In this document: piece by piece, positions 30,249-38,858 of the stretch
Layout of the letters: every line of letters begins with the position of its first letter
How positions within the stretch are numbered: position 1 is the first letter of the stretch
Translations under genes and position numbers: made by a program
Notes under the pieces: generated by a model
Databases searched by the model: none
Seen by the model: the letters and a program-made list of their open reading frames with translations, nothing else
What the model was told of the DNA's origin: nothing
NCBI RefSeq assembly: GCF_007747445.1
Contig: NZ_CP036425.1
Location: 620,001-684,000 of the forward strand
Direction of reading: 5' to 3'
DNA: 64,000 bases
Source: Poriferisphaera corsica
GTDB lineage: Bacteria; Planctomycetota; Phycisphaerae; Phycisphaerales; Phycisphaeraceae

Positions 30249-31610
30249 TTAGAGTTTTAGGCGCAGGCCGCGTTTGGCAATGAGTCCAGTGAGGGCGACG
30301 ACGAAGAATGCGAAGACGATGGATTTTGTGATGCCGATGTAGGGTTGTGCGAGTGGGACTTGTGATCCGAACCACGAGGCGGATTCGGAGCCGAGGCTGA
30401 ATGGTGAGTAGCGATTGGGATCGGTGAGTTTGTCGGAGATGGAGAAGATTTTGTAAAGGACTGGGGCGAGCATGTAAGCGAAGAGTGGGTTGGAGCCAGC
30501 GGGGCCTACGAGGAATGTCCACTTTTTGTAGTTGCAGAGATCGATGATGATGTAGAGGTGCATCCAGATGAAGACGGTGATGGCAGAGCAGAAGAGACAC
30601 CATGAGAGTGTGGCTTGGGGTTTGTTGATGCCGTAGGAGGGGTAGGCGATGAGGCCGGCGATGGCGAGCAGGGAGGCGAAGATGAAGGCGTAGGAAAGAC
30701 GTTGCTGAGGTGATTGGATTTTGGAGGATTTGAGGAAGATGGTGCCGAAGAGAATGCCGGTCATGGTGATGGCGGCTTGGGAGCCGATGGTTTCACCGGT
30801 GAAGCGGAAGTTGAACCAGAGGGGTTGGTTGTTCCAGGTAGGTTGCCAGGTGAGTGGTGATGCGGGGTCGCCGGAGAATAGGAAGTTGTCGCCGGTGCGG
30901 TAGAGGACGTAGACACCGTAAAGGGCGGCGGTGGCGATGATGAGTAGGTATGGATTGTTTCTAACAATAAGATAGAGGAGTGAGCAAACGAGGTATGCCC
31001 AGCCGATGAGCCCGAGGATGCCCCACCAGCGTGGCTCGATGGGCTCGCCTTTGTATCGGTAGATTGTGGAGAGGTAGAGGATGGCGATGATGCCAAGGAT
31101 GCGGAGTGTAAGTGAGATGATTTGTCCGCGTTTTGTAGTAGTTTGGACGTGATGCCAAACGATGAAAACACAGGTGTAGGTGGCAAATGACCAGAGGTTA
31201 GGAAGGATTTTGATGAGGGTTGAGTTTTGTGGATCGATGAAGTGGAATTTGATTTCGGTGGGGCCTGCGACGGTGAGAATGCCGAGGACGATGAGTGAGA
31301 GTGAGCGGATGAGGATGTGTGAGAGGAGTTGTGGGAGTGAGTTGCTGGTGAGGCGTTTGGAGAAGGCGAGGGGCATGGACATGCCAACGATGAAGAGGAA
31401 AGCGCCGAAGACGATATCAGGGAGCATCATGCCGTTGCCGTAGAAGTGTTTGAGGAAGGTGGGTGTTTGCGCGACGCTGGCGACATCGTTGACGAAGATC
31501 ATGAGTAGGATGATGAGGCCACGTGTGACATCGAGGGATAGGATACGCGGTGATTGGGATGAAGATAGCGCGGGTTGACTGGTGGCTAACGATGTGGTGA
31601 TAGTGCTCAT
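30249..31610 (-). CDS. NagX/HGSNAT-like membrane acyltransferase
   Basis: This 453-residue protein has about ten predicted membrane helices. The N-terminal Ser-Leu-Asp-Val-Thr-Arg-Gly-Leu segment (near residues 27-34) and the Leu-Pro-Asp-Ile-Val-Phe-Gly-Ala-Phe-Leu-Phe-Ile-Val-Gly-Met-Ser segment are characteristic of the heparan-alpha-glucosaminide N-acetyltransferase/DUF5009 family. Members transfer acetyl groups across membranes to sugars, and bacterial NagX is linked to amino-sugar use. The start at 31610 is preferred to 31676, whose extra residues are not membrane-like. The acceptor is unknown. The strand composition is C-rich on the coding strand, opposite to neighbouring plus-strand genes. 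Confidence 0.8.
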   Translation of the reverse strand: MSTITTSLATSQPALSSSQSPRILSLDVTRGLIILLMIFVNDVASVAQTPTFLKHFYGNGMMLPDIVFGAFLFIVGMSMPLAFSKRLTSNSLPQLLSHILIRSLSLIVLGILTVAGPTEIKFHFIDPQNSTLIKILPNLWSFATYTCVFIVWHHVQTTTKRGQIISLTLRILGIIAILYLSTIYRYKGEPIEPRWWGILGLIGWAYLVCSLLYLIVRNNPYLLIIATAALYGVYVLYRTGDNFLFSGDPASPLTWQPTWNNQPLWFNFRFTGETIGSQAAITMTGILFGTIFLKSSKIQSPQQRLSYAFIFASLLAIAGLIAYPSYGINKPQATLSWCLFCSAITVFIWMHLYIIIDLCNYKKWTFLVGPAGSNPLFAYMLAPVLYKIFSISDKLTDPNRYSPFSLGSESASWFGSQVPLAQPYIGITKSIVFAFFVVALTGLIAKRGLRLKL

Positions 31611-31919
31611 GTATCGGTCTTTCGGTATACGAATAAAACAGTAGGCGATAACCGTTGCTCGACCACACGATCCCAAGAAATTGCCATACCGGGCAGGGCG
31701 CTATTTTAAGGTGAAATGATGGGAATGATAAGCGTAATGTGATGGGTGGTTGTATGTTTTGCAGGATTGGGAGATGAAGGGTGAGAAAAGGCGTAAATGT
31801 GCCTATAAATATGCTATATTTGATGGAAAGATTTATTTGAAAATTGAGTTGAATGGTATTGTTGCTTTAATTTTTGTTTTGATTCTCAGGGGTTCGGGAT
31901 GAATAGACGGGAGTGAAAT

Positions 31920-32564
31920 ATGGCAAGGTTTAGTTTTACTTCGGCTCGTAAGTGTCCTAAGTGCATGATTCACGATCTTAAAGAGCTGGAAGTTAAGAAG
32001 CGTAATATCAAGATTGATCAATGCCCGTCATGCCAAGGGATTTGGTTTGATGCGAACGAGTTGGATCAGGTGCTTGGGGCAACAGGGCTGGGCGAGGTTG
32101 GTGCGTCTGAGAAGGTATTGTCCTCGTGTAAATGCCCGGCTTGTCAAACGAATTCGATGTGTGAATTGATGTTTCCTGAGACGATGGTGAAGGTGGATAT
32201 TTGCGGTCGATGTCATGGCGTGTGGTTGGATGGCGGTGAATTTGATGAGATACGCGCAGTACTGAAGAGGAAACGCGATACGGAGCGAGAAGCTGTGATC
32301 GCGTCCACACAAAAGACAGTAGGAACATCCTCTATTGATCCATTAGATGAAGAAACACCGCCGCGGGAGGTTCATGTGCCATCGCATATTCGTGATGAGA
32401 ATCATAAGCTGCGACAGACGTATCAGTATGATGACGATGCGATGCGCCGGAACGAGTATCGAATGGATGATAGGCTCAGTAGCAATCGACGTAAAAATCG
32501 AAATGAATCGAAGACGAGCCGCTTTTTTGATTTTCTCGAAGATGTCTTCGATGTGTTTACATAA
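31920..32564 (+). CDS. Double zinc-ribbon (zf-TFIIB type) protein
   Basis: This 214-residue cytosolic protein has two TFIIB-type zinc ribbons. Each carries Cys-Pro-x-Cys followed about 25 residues later by a second Cys-x-x-Cys, then Gly-Ile/Val-Trp-Phe/Leu-Asp (residues about 13-48 and 77-110). The C-terminal half is charged and Arg/Asp-rich and looks disordered. No enzymatic motif is visible. Zinc-ribbon proteins of this kind are of unknown function. There is no obvious operon partner. A terminator hairpin follows. Confidence 0.8.
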   Translation: MARFSFTSARKCPKCMIHDLKELEVKKRNIKIDQCPSCQGIWFDANELDQVLGATGLGEVGASEKVLSSCKCPACQTNSMCELMFPETMVKVDICGRCHGVWLDGGEFDEIRAVLKRKRDTEREAVIASTQKTVGTSSIDPLDEETPPREVHVPSHIRDENHKLRQTYQYDDDAMRRNEYRMDDRLSSNRRKNRNESKTSRFFDFLEDVFDVFT

Positions 32565-32592
32565 ACGAGAACAGATTGTATCGATTGGGTAT

Positions 32593-32627
32593 TAAAAAAA
32601 CCCCGCGAAAATGCGGAGTTTTTGCAA
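32593..32627. terminator. Bidirectional terminator between zinc-ribbon and PEP-CTERM genes
   Basis: Two arms (AAACCCCGC and GCGGAGTTT, one mismatch) surround an A/T loop, with an A-run on the left and a T-run on the right. The stem can therefore terminate transcripts from both converging genes. Confidence 0.75.
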
Positions 32628-32664
32628 CTGTTGTATGTCAATACATACGGATTTGGTGTTGAGG

Positions 32665-33858
32665 TTATTTACGGCGACGTTTGCCGAGGATGAGCAGGCC
32701 TGCTGCGCCGAGGAGAGCCATGGACGCTGGTTCAGGGACTGCTGCGAATGTATAAACGTCGAGACGTTCATCGCCGAATGATACAACGAGGAGGGTGCCG
32801 TTGCCTTCAGCGTCAACGTCGTACATGATCTGCTTGGTGTCGTTCTGCCATGCTGCGCCGATACCGTCTTCCGCGCCGGTGAGTTCAATTTGCGAGAGGC
32901 CGTCGACTGAGCCATCGAGGTTTGCGAGATAAACGTTGTTTGCGTCAATGCTGCGGCTGGAGCCGGTGGAATCGGTGACTTCGGTCGTGCCTCGCAGTGT
33001 ATAAGCGATCAGGTCAGAGTCGCCCGCGTCTTCGACGATATCAACGGAAACCCAAACGTTATTGTCCGCTCCGTACTGAAGTGCGTTTGTGACACCTGCA
33101 CCGGAATCATCAAGCTTGCGGTAACCATTGCCATCACCATTGAGGTTGCCGACAACGATACCTTGGAAGGTTGCGGCTGTAACATTACCATCGGAGTCGA
33201 AGGAAACTGAACGCCATGCTGTGCCGGTGGCTGGATCGTAAATGATGGCTTTGTGAGTATCGCCTTCTTGCTCGGTTAGTGTGTCTTTGTTGAGTTGGAA
33301 TATGCGGCCTTGGCTGTACTGAACATAGCTGATGTTGTCAGCATTGGGGTTATAGTCAATGGTGAGTGGGCGGCCTGGCGCGTTGACTTCAGTTTCGAGT
33401 GATGGGGTGTCGCCTGAAACATCATATTTGCGGATGTAGGAAGAACTGGTTGTACCGTTGTCGTTCGCAAGGTAGAGCGCATCGTTTGCATAGACCATTG
33501 AATCGATACCACGGAAGCCGCTGACGTCGAATTTGATACCAAGGTCTGTAACCGTGACGTTGCCTGTGCCGGTAACATTGCTGACTTTTACAACACCAAC
33601 GGAGCCATCGCTTGAGCTATTGTTGTAGCCGCTGATGTAGGCGTTTGTGCCATCAAATGCGAGTGATAGTGGGCTGTTACCGTTGCCTGCGAAGCCAACG
33701 GTGCTATCGGGGGCGCCGCCGATGAAGTATGGGCTGAGGTCGATGGCTTGGCTGTGTCGGAGTGCTGTTTGTGCAGCGTTGACTTGTGCTCCGATCGCGA
33801 ATGAGCTGGCGATCATAAAGGTGGCTGCAGTGCATTTGGTCATCGTTGTAAGTCTCAT
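32665..33858 (-). CDS. PEP-CTERM sorting domain protein
   Basis: This 397-residue exported protein has a signal peptide (residues 1-28, ending Val-Asn-Ala) and a PEP-CTERM tail: Val-Pro-Glu-Pro-Ala-Ser-Met-Ala-Leu-Leu, then Gly/Leu-rich, then Lys-Arg-Arg-Arg-Lys. The body holds repeated beta-strand blocks (Ala-Phe-Asp-Gly-Thr-Asn-Ala-Tyr-Ile-Ser and similar) that resemble a beta-propeller. It is likely displayed on the surface through exosortase processing. An AGGAG site lies just before the ATG. It is the second such protein in the window, and the two share no obvious body sequence. Confidence 0.9.
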   Translation of the reverse strand: MRLTTMTKCTAATFMIASSFAIGAQVNAAQTALRHSQAIDLSPYFIGGAPDSTVGFAGNGNSPLSLAFDGTNAYISGYNNSSSDGSVGVVKVSNVTGTGNVTVTDLGIKFDVSGFRGIDSMVYANDALYLANDNGTTSSSYIRKYDVSGDTPSLETEVNAPGRPLTIDYNPNADNISYVQYSQGRIFQLNKDTLTEQEGDTHKAIIYDPATGTAWRSVSFDSDGNVTAATFQGIVVGNLNGDGNGYRKLDDSGAGVTNALQYGADNNVWVSVDIVEDAGDSDLIAYTLRGTTEVTDSTGSSRSIDANNVYLANLDGSVDGLSQIELTGAEDGIGAAWQNDTKQIMYDVDAEGNGTLLVVSFGDERLDVYTFAAVPEPASMALLGAAGLLILGKRRRK

Positions 33859-34232
33859 GTTTCTCTCCTGGTTTTTGGGGCGGCAATATTCAGAATAGAG
33901 GCTTGCCGATATCAGTAAAAAGTTAATTCATATGAAAACAAATAGAATTTTGGTTGTTTATTGTTGTGATTGTTTAGGCGTGCTGCGAATCATGTATTTG
34001 AGGTGACTGGATGAGTCCGAAGGTACGACGTAATTAAATGTATCCAATAGGTTACAAATACAAGGTAAGCGATAATGAACGAAAGTCAAAGGCTTTTTAA
34101 GATAGATATAGGTGTGATGTGACACGATTGGCTGTAAGTATCGAATAATTAGATAGTTAAAATATTCGCAAAAAGTTGCCTTTGGGGTGCAAATGGTCGG
34201 TTGGATATGGTGGCGAAGTTGTCTAGCTATAG
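33859..34232. other. Upstream region of the second PEP-CTERM gene
   Basis: This AT-rich stretch of 374 bases must hold the PEP-CTERM gene promoter on the minus strand. No ORF or clear regulatory repeat was recognised. Confidence 0.4.
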
Positions 34233-34257
34233 AAAAACGCCAGTCGTAACTGGCGTT
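34233..34257 (-). terminator. Terminator of the dehydratase-ACP-dehydratase operon
   Basis: On the minus strand a perfect 9-bp stem (34236-34244 with 34249-34257, loop of 4) is followed by a T-run. It lies 27 bases after the last gene of the operon. Confidence 0.88.
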
Positions 34258-34283
34258 GAAGGGGCAATTGATTGTGCTGGGAT

Positions 34284-34793
34284 TTACTCGACTTCGACAC
34301 CAGATCGTTTGAGCAGGTCGATGAACATGCCCGTGAAGACGAAGTTGTGTTCGGGAAATTCGAGGCCAGCCATGTTGTGATCGATGTGTGAGAACATGAG
34401 GGAGATTTCGGCGAGTGGCTTGGTTTCGCCTGTTGCGGGATCAATGAGTTCAGTGACACCTTTTGCGGAAGCGCCGCTTTTGCCGAAGTTTTCCATGGTG
34501 GCGGTATGGCGGATGGTGTAGCCGGGCTTGGCAACACTATGGAAGGTTGCTCGGGTGATTTTGGCGAGTAGGACTTTTTCTTTGAAGTCGCTGGCGTGTC
34601 CAACCATGATGCCTGCGGTCTGGGCCATCCCTTCAATGATCAGGGAGTTAGGCATGACGGGCATGGCGGGGCGATCATCCGTTGCGGGGAAGTGGTCGTG
34701 GACGACTTCCTCGGCAGCGGAAACGTTTTTGATAGTCACGCATCGCTGCGCTTTTTCGATTTCAACGATTCTGTCAATCCAGATCCATCGCAT
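34284..34793 (-). CDS. FabZ-like 3-hydroxyacyl-ACP dehydratase (long form)
   Basis: This 169-residue hot-dog fold protein probably dehydrates 3-hydroxyacyl-ACP. The catalytic His is in Asp-His-Phe-Pro (His34) and the Glu is in Ile-Ile-Glu-Gly-Met-Ala-Gln (Glu54). It is longer than ordinary FabZ (about 145) and has Ala-Thr-Asp-Asp in place of the usual Gly after the His-Phe-Pro motif. It is third in an operon with an ACP (gap 117 bases) and a second dehydratase, so it likely serves a dedicated lipid or polyketide pathway rather than bulk fatty acid synthesis. The pathway is an inference. Confidence 0.82.
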   Translation of the reverse strand: MRWIWIDRIVEIEKAQRCVTIKNVSAAEEVVHDHFPATDDRPAMPVMPNSLIIEGMAQTAGIMVGHASDFKEKVLLAKITRATFHSVAKPGYTIRHTATMENFGKSGASAKGVTELIDPATGETKPLAEISLMFSHIDHNMAGLEFPEHNFVFTGMFIDLLKRSGVEVE

Positions 34794-34852
34794 ATTAGTC
34801 TAATCACCTGTTAGAGCTTGTGTGGCGGTTGATTTCAGGTTCGGTATATAAA

Positions 34853-34884
34853 CCAACAGCAAGACACTTTCATGTCCTGCTGGG
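34853..34884. terminator. Hairpin between ACP and the long dehydratase gene
   Basis: The stem CAGCAAGACA with TGTCCTGCTG (one mismatch, loop CTTTCA) is followed on the plus strand by GGGGTTTTTA. On the minus strand, the sense of the operon, it lies in the spacer after the ACP gene and could attenuate expression of the downstream dehydratase. The T-run is better placed on the plus strand, where no gene ends, so its role is unclear. Confidence 0.5.
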
Positions 34885-34910
34885 GTTTTTATCGTAGATC
34901 CACCGATTGA

Positions 34911-35294
34911 TCAGGCAGCGAGCTTGCCTTCGATGAACTTGCAGACAGCATCGACGGTGAAGACGTTGGAGAAGTCTTCAACCTTGCGGCTGCTGTCGAA
35001 TTCGTCGAGGTTCGCGTGAGGCATACGGCTCTTGAGTTCGGCCATGCCAGCATCGGTGACTTTGCCGTCTTGAACGAAGTTAGGATCGTTGAGGACGCTA
35101 TCTGGGAAAAGCTCAGACTGTTCGATCTTGACATCGAAAGCCTTTTCGAGGCGGAAGACGATATCGAGGAAGTCGATTGATTCTGCGCCGAGATCGCCAA
35201 CGAGGGTTGCTTCAGGCGTGACTTCATCGTCGTCTACGCCGAGTGCGTCTTCGAGTACTTCCTGTACCTTTTCGAAAATTTCTTCCTGAGTCAT
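34911..35294 (-). CDS. Acyl carrier protein with a 40-residue insertion
   Basis: This 127-residue acidic carrier protein has the phosphopantetheine site at Ser39 in Gly-Ala-Glu-Ser-Ile-Asp, within an otherwise normal ACP helix I-II region. An ordinary ACP is about 78 residues. Here an extra segment (about residues 64-104) separates helix II from the C-terminal Val-Asp-Ala-Val-x-x-Phe-Ile helix. It lies between two dehydratase genes, 54 bases after the first, and is part of the same operon. Such a carrier probably serves a specialised acyl chain. The identification as ACP is firm and the pathway is not. Confidence 0.88.
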   Translation of the reverse strand: MTQEEIFEKVQEVLEDALGVDDDEVTPEATLVGDLGAESIDFLDIVFRLEKAFDVKIEQSELFPDSVLNDPNFVQDGKVTDAGMAELKSRMPHANLDEFDSSRKVEDFSNVFTVDAVCKFIEGKLAA

Positions 35295-35348
35295 TATCCA
35301 GTCTCCAAAATTACTGTTTGCTTTTGACAGTTGTCTTGAGCTTCGTTT

Positions 35349-35738
35349 TTATTCGGCCTGATCCAATGGGATCAAAGTAAATCGGCCTTTCACAGCCACC
35401 TGCCCGTCGACTGTGCCGACGCCGGTGAAATCATATTTATCTTGTTCAGCTTTTTTGAGGGTGACTTCGACCTCAAGTGTCTGCCCCGGTTTGACCATGT
35501 TGCCATATTTAAGGTTGCGCACTTCTTTGACAACCAGCGGCATCGTTGGGCTTTGGGGCAGGGCATCGGTAAGCTTGCGACCAGCCTGCACGAGTGTCTC
35601 CAGCATCATCACACCGGGCAGCACGGGGAAGCCAGGGAAGTGATCGCCGAGATATTCTTCGGCGCTCGTGACCGTTTTGAGGGCACGGATGTTATTCTCT
35701 TCTAATTCGATCACCCGATCGATCAGTTCAAATCGCAA
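35349..35738 (-). CDS. FabZ-like 3-hydroxyacyl-ACP dehydratase
   Basis: This 129-residue hot-dog fold dehydratase has the canonical His33-Phe-Pro-Gly-Phe-Pro-Val-Leu-Pro-Gly motif and Glu47. It is slightly shorter than E. coli FabZ. It is the first gene of the three-gene operon dehydratase-ACP-dehydratase, which points to one substrate bound to the dedicated carrier. It is divergent from galactokinase, and the 235 bases between them hold both promoters. It could instead be a thioesterase-like hot-dog protein, but the motif favours dehydration. Confidence 0.87.
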   Translation of the reverse strand: MRFELIDRVIELEENNIRALKTVTSAEEYLGDHFPGFPVLPGVMMLETLVQAGRKLTDALPQSPTMPLVVKEVRNLKYGNMVKPGQTLEVEVTLKKAEQDKYDFTGVGTVDGQVAVKGRFTLIPLDQAE

Positions 35739-35973
35739 GTTTCAATCCTTATATAGCCAATTGGAGCATAAAGCATGGTTGGCTTGGCGGTTATGTGTTG
35801 CCGAATCGTCATCTGGCATGTGCTTGGAGCAGGTCGAGCCGGTTACGCACATAGCATATTTGTCGGTTCACCTACAATACATTGGTTGGCACGGAGGATG
35901 CGATTTAACGGATTTAAAATGCGAGTTTAGCCGCGAAAAGGCCAATTCGCAACATCATAACAACTTGGATATC

Positions 35974-37179
35974 ATGTCGCTCATGACCGCTAACGCAATG
36001 ATTCAGGCTCAATTATCCTCGCTTTGCGATCAGTTCTCTACCTTTTTTAAAGAGGCGCCGACGCATGCTGCGATCGCACCCGGTCGAGTCAATCTGATTG
36101 GTGAGCATACGGACTACAATGATGGCTTCGTTTTGCCCATGGCAATTGAGCGCCAAACGCTTATGGTTGCCAGCTTTAGAGATGATGATCAGGTTCATCT
36201 TAAGTCCACAGCGTTCGATGAAAAAGCGATCTTTTCACTCTCATCAAACATCCCTACGGGTGAACCCACATGGTCGAATTACTTGCGTGGGCCGATCTCG
36301 TATTGCCTTGAAAAAGGCATCACGCCCCCATCAGGCTTCAACGTTTTGCTTGATTCTACGGTCCCGGGTGGCGGCGGACTTAGCTCATCAGCTTCACTCG
36401 AAGTAGCGATGGCAACACTGGTTGAGACGCTAGCAGACAAAAATCTGGATCCAGTCCAAAAAGCGCTCATCTGCCAGAAGGCTGAGCATATTTATGCTGG
36501 CACACCCTGCGGCATCATGGACCAGTTCATTTCGGCGATGGGCCAAGAAGGCTCAGCTTTGCTGATTGACTGTCGATCGCATGAGACCACACCAGTAAAG
36601 CTTGATGACCCCAACATCGTCATCATCATCACTAACTCGAATAAAGCACATGAATTGTCGGGCGGTGAATATGCGGAGCGTCGTGAGCAGTGTGAATCTG
36701 CCGCACGCACACTCGGCGTCAAAGCATTACGCGATGCGACCTTAGATCAGCTCAAGGATGCTCGCGAGAAGCTTGATCCTGTAACTTATCGCCGCGCATT
36801 ACACATTATTACGGAAAATCAGCGTACACTTGAGGCCGCATCAGTGCTGAATAATGGCAATTTTCTTGCGATGGGGCCTCTAATGTTCGCATCGCACGAA
36901 TCCATGAAGAATGACTTCGAAATCACTACCCCTGAACTGGATCTGCTCGTGACGCTTGCCGCTGATATGGCAGAGCAGGGCGTTATCGGTTCGCGAATGA
37001 CTGGTGGTGGCTTCGGTGGCTGTACCGTCACGCTCGCTTACGCTGAGTACGCGATGCCGATCATGAAGTCGCTTTGTACGCGTTATCGTGAGCAAACCGG
37101 CATCGAGCCATCTGCCTTCATCACCCGCCCAGCAGCTGGTGCACGTCCGCTCACGGTGACCCAATACACTTCCATGTAA
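35974..37179 (+). CDS. galK: Galactokinase
   Basis: This 401-residue GHMP kinase phosphorylates galactose at C1, the first step of the Leloir pathway in the cytosol. It has the family signature Pro-Gly-Arg-Val-Asn-Leu-Ile-Gly-Glu-His-Thr-Asp-Tyr-Asn (residues about 36-49), the GHMP motif Pro-x-Gly-Gly-Gly-Leu-Ser-Ser-Ser-Ala, and Gly-Gly-Gly-Phe-Gly-Gly-Cys near the C-terminus. The ribosome site before 35974 is weak; ATG 35998 would give the more usual N-terminal length. No galT or galE is adjacent. The frame extends further upstream without a start of the right family character. Confidence 0.92.
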   Translation: MSLMTANAMIQAQLSSLCDQFSTFFKEAPTHAAIAPGRVNLIGEHTDYNDGFVLPMAIERQTLMVASFRDDDQVHLKSTAFDEKAIFSLSSNIPTGEPTWSNYLRGPISYCLEKGITPPSGFNVLLDSTVPGGGGLSSSASLEVAMATLVETLADKNLDPVQKALICQKAEHIYAGTPCGIMDQFISAMGQEGSALLIDCRSHETTPVKLDDPNIVIIITNSNKAHELSGGEYAERREQCESAARTLGVKALRDATLDQLKDAREKLDPVTYRRALHIITENQRTLEAASVLNNGNFLAMGPLMFASHESMKNDFEITTPELDLLVTLAADMAEQGVIGSRMTGGGFGGCTVTLAYAEYAMPIMKSLCTRYREQTGIEPSAFITRPAAGARPLTVTQYTSM

Positions 37180-37356
37180 ACCTGTGATCTTGAATATCCA
37201 TGAATCCGTACGAATTTCGTTCAGGTTTTGTCTGCTGCGCTGCCGAGGATCTCTTTGAACCCCCATTTGAATCAGACTCCTTAAAAGTTATATAATCATG
37301 GTCTGAGCCCAAGCCATTCGCCCGGCATCAATAACCAACAATAAAGGCATGTCACT

Positions 37357-38226
37357 ATGAGCCAGGATTCAATTGTCTATCTCAACGGCCAATACATCTC
37401 AAAATCTGACGCGAACTTCCCCGCTGAAGAACGTGGCACCCTCTTTGCCGAAGGTGTTTATGAAGTGGTCCGTATCTACGCGGGCAAATCTTATGAAATG
37501 ACGCCGCACCTTGATCGCCTTGAGCGTTCGCTCGGCAAAACCGAGATGGCAAAGCCTGCGGATTTTGATCGTATCCCCGAAATCACAGAAGAACTCGTTA
37601 AGAAAAACAACCTTCCTGATTCCATCGTGTATGTTCAGATCACTCGCGGAGCAGCCCCACGTACGCAGCGCGGCTACGAAAACCTCACCTCCACACTTTT
37701 CCTCGTCGCCTATCCAGCCGCTACATTCGACCCCGCCGCAGCGATGCCAACCATGACCTGTGCTTTCGTCGACGATATCCGGTGGCATATGTGTGACGTC
37801 AAGACCGTCATGCTCATGCCCAACATCATGGCCGGCAACAAAGCCGTCGAAGCCGGCGCAGACGATGCGATCATGCATCGTTCAGGCACCGTCACCGAAG
37901 CAACCGCTGCAAACGCATTTGCTGTCAAAGGTGGCGAAATTTTTACTCACCCCGCTAACAATCTCATTCTGCATGGCATCACCCGCGCAACTGTCATCAA
38001 ACTCGCGAAAGAACTCAACTACACCGTCGTTGAAAAAGCACTCACCACCAGCGATTTCGCAAAGGCTGACGAAGTTTTCGTCTCAGGCACGACCAAGCAC
38101 GTGACTGCCATCACATCCATCGACGGCCAGCCGATCGGAAGCGGCTCTTACCCTGTTGCAGAAAAACTTCACCAAGCTTTTACTGACCGTGTTGTTTCAC
38201 TCTGTGATATTGCTCAAAACGCTTAA
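37357..38226 (+). CDS. Class IV aminotransferase, D-amino acid aminotransferase-like
   Basis: This 289-residue PLP enzyme of fold type IV probably transfers amino groups between D-amino acids and 2-oxo acids (the Bacillus Dat type), making D-Ala or D-Glu for peptidoglycan or catabolism. The PLP lysine is Lys149 in Cys-Asp-Val-Lys-Thr. Gly-Thr-Val-Thr-Glu-Ala (near 177-182) and Gly-Ile-Thr-Arg-Ala (near 209) contact the cofactor phosphate. Thr-His-Pro-Ala-Asn-Asn and Val-Ser-Gly-Thr-Thr match the Dat group better than IlvE, but branched-chain activity is possible. A terminator follows. Confidence 0.85.
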   Translation: MSQDSIVYLNGQYISKSDANFPAEERGTLFAEGVYEVVRIYAGKSYEMTPHLDRLERSLGKTEMAKPADFDRIPEITEELVKKNNLPDSIVYVQITRGAAPRTQRGYENLTSTLFLVAYPAATFDPAAAMPTMTCAFVDDIRWHMCDVKTVMLMPNIMAGNKAVEAGADDAIMHRSGTVTEATAANAFAVKGGEIFTHPANNLILHGITRATVIKLAKELNYTVVEKALTTSDFAKADEVFVSGTTKHVTAITSIDGQPIGSGSYPVAEKLHQAFTDRVVSLCDIAQNA

Positions 38227-38259
38227 TTGCTAGCTTAAAACCCACAATATGAAAAGTTA

Positions 38260-38286
38260 CAGCCCGCTTATGCGGGCTTTTTTATT
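38260..38286 (+). terminator. Terminator after the aminotransferase gene
   Basis: A 7-bp GC-rich stem (38261-38267 with 38272-38278, loop TTAT) is followed by a run of T, the standard form of an intrinsic terminator. Confidence 0.9.
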
Positions 38287-38355
38287 GATCATCGCGGCCT
38301 TGTATTCATGAATCAAAAAATATCCACATAAAATCGACAATGAAGTGTTTAGTCG

Positions 38356-38456
38356 AACCGAAATCATACGGTTTACCGTCACGCAAACATCGTACTTTTC
38401 ACATCTTCCGAAGATTTTATCCCTATTTTTATAGTGTTTTGTTTAAACGGTTTACC
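38356..38456 (+). promoter_or_regulatory. Repeated ACGGTTTACC sites upstream of a small gene
   Basis: The decamer ACGGTTTACC occurs at 38368-38377 and 38447-38456, 79 bases apart. The first copy overlaps an inverted repeat AACCG ... CGGTT (38356-38373). Such paired sites resemble operators of a LacI-type or similar regulator. The downstream gene at 38546 would be the target. This is a weak call. Confidence 0.35.
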
Positions 38457-38545
38457 AAGTGATAGCTTTACAGCCTCATCGCGATACCTACACTTACCAT
38501 CTGATTTATCGAGCCTGTGTGTAATCGATACTGGGTGATATCGCG

Positions 38546-38788
38546 ATGCGCAAACAATCTAAAGCCATTATTTTTCTGGTTAGTTACTTCATATGTATCT
38601 CACTTGTGCAGTTTGCTGCCGCACGCATGATGCCTAGTCCAAATGTGATTGAGCGCATCGAGCACGCTAAAACACTGATTGCCATTTTAGATATGAACGC
38701 TCACCTGATTACAGCCGACGAGCGTGAACGATTGCTCATCAATAATGGTGTTTATAGTGATTGGGCAACCGTTGGTATGAGAAAATAG
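38546..38788 (+). CDS. Small membrane-anchored or exported hypothetical protein
   Basis: This 80-residue protein has a basic N-terminus followed by a hydrophobic segment (about residues 8-25) and a charged, helical C-terminal part ending in Met-Arg-Lys. No family is recognised. The ribosome site is poor (GGGTG about 10 bases upstream). It lies alone between a terminator and a converging gene. It is kept because the composition is protein-like and two repeated sites lie upstream, but it could be spurious. Confidence 0.45.
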   Translation: MRKQSKAIIFLVSYFICISLVQFAAARMMPSPNVIERIEHAKTLIAILDMNAHLITADERERLLINNGVYSDWATVGMRK

Positions 38789-38858
38789 CTGCCGCCTAAT
38801 TGTTGATTAGGTCATTTGTAAGAGCTGACGAATATATCAACCCTAGCAATCGATTTGA

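Noticed and set aside
37780-37860. Possible loss of the catalytic lysine in the class IV aminotransferase
   Set aside because: At first alignment a Gly seemed to replace it, but the PLP lysine is the one in Asp-Val-Lys (Lys149), which is present.
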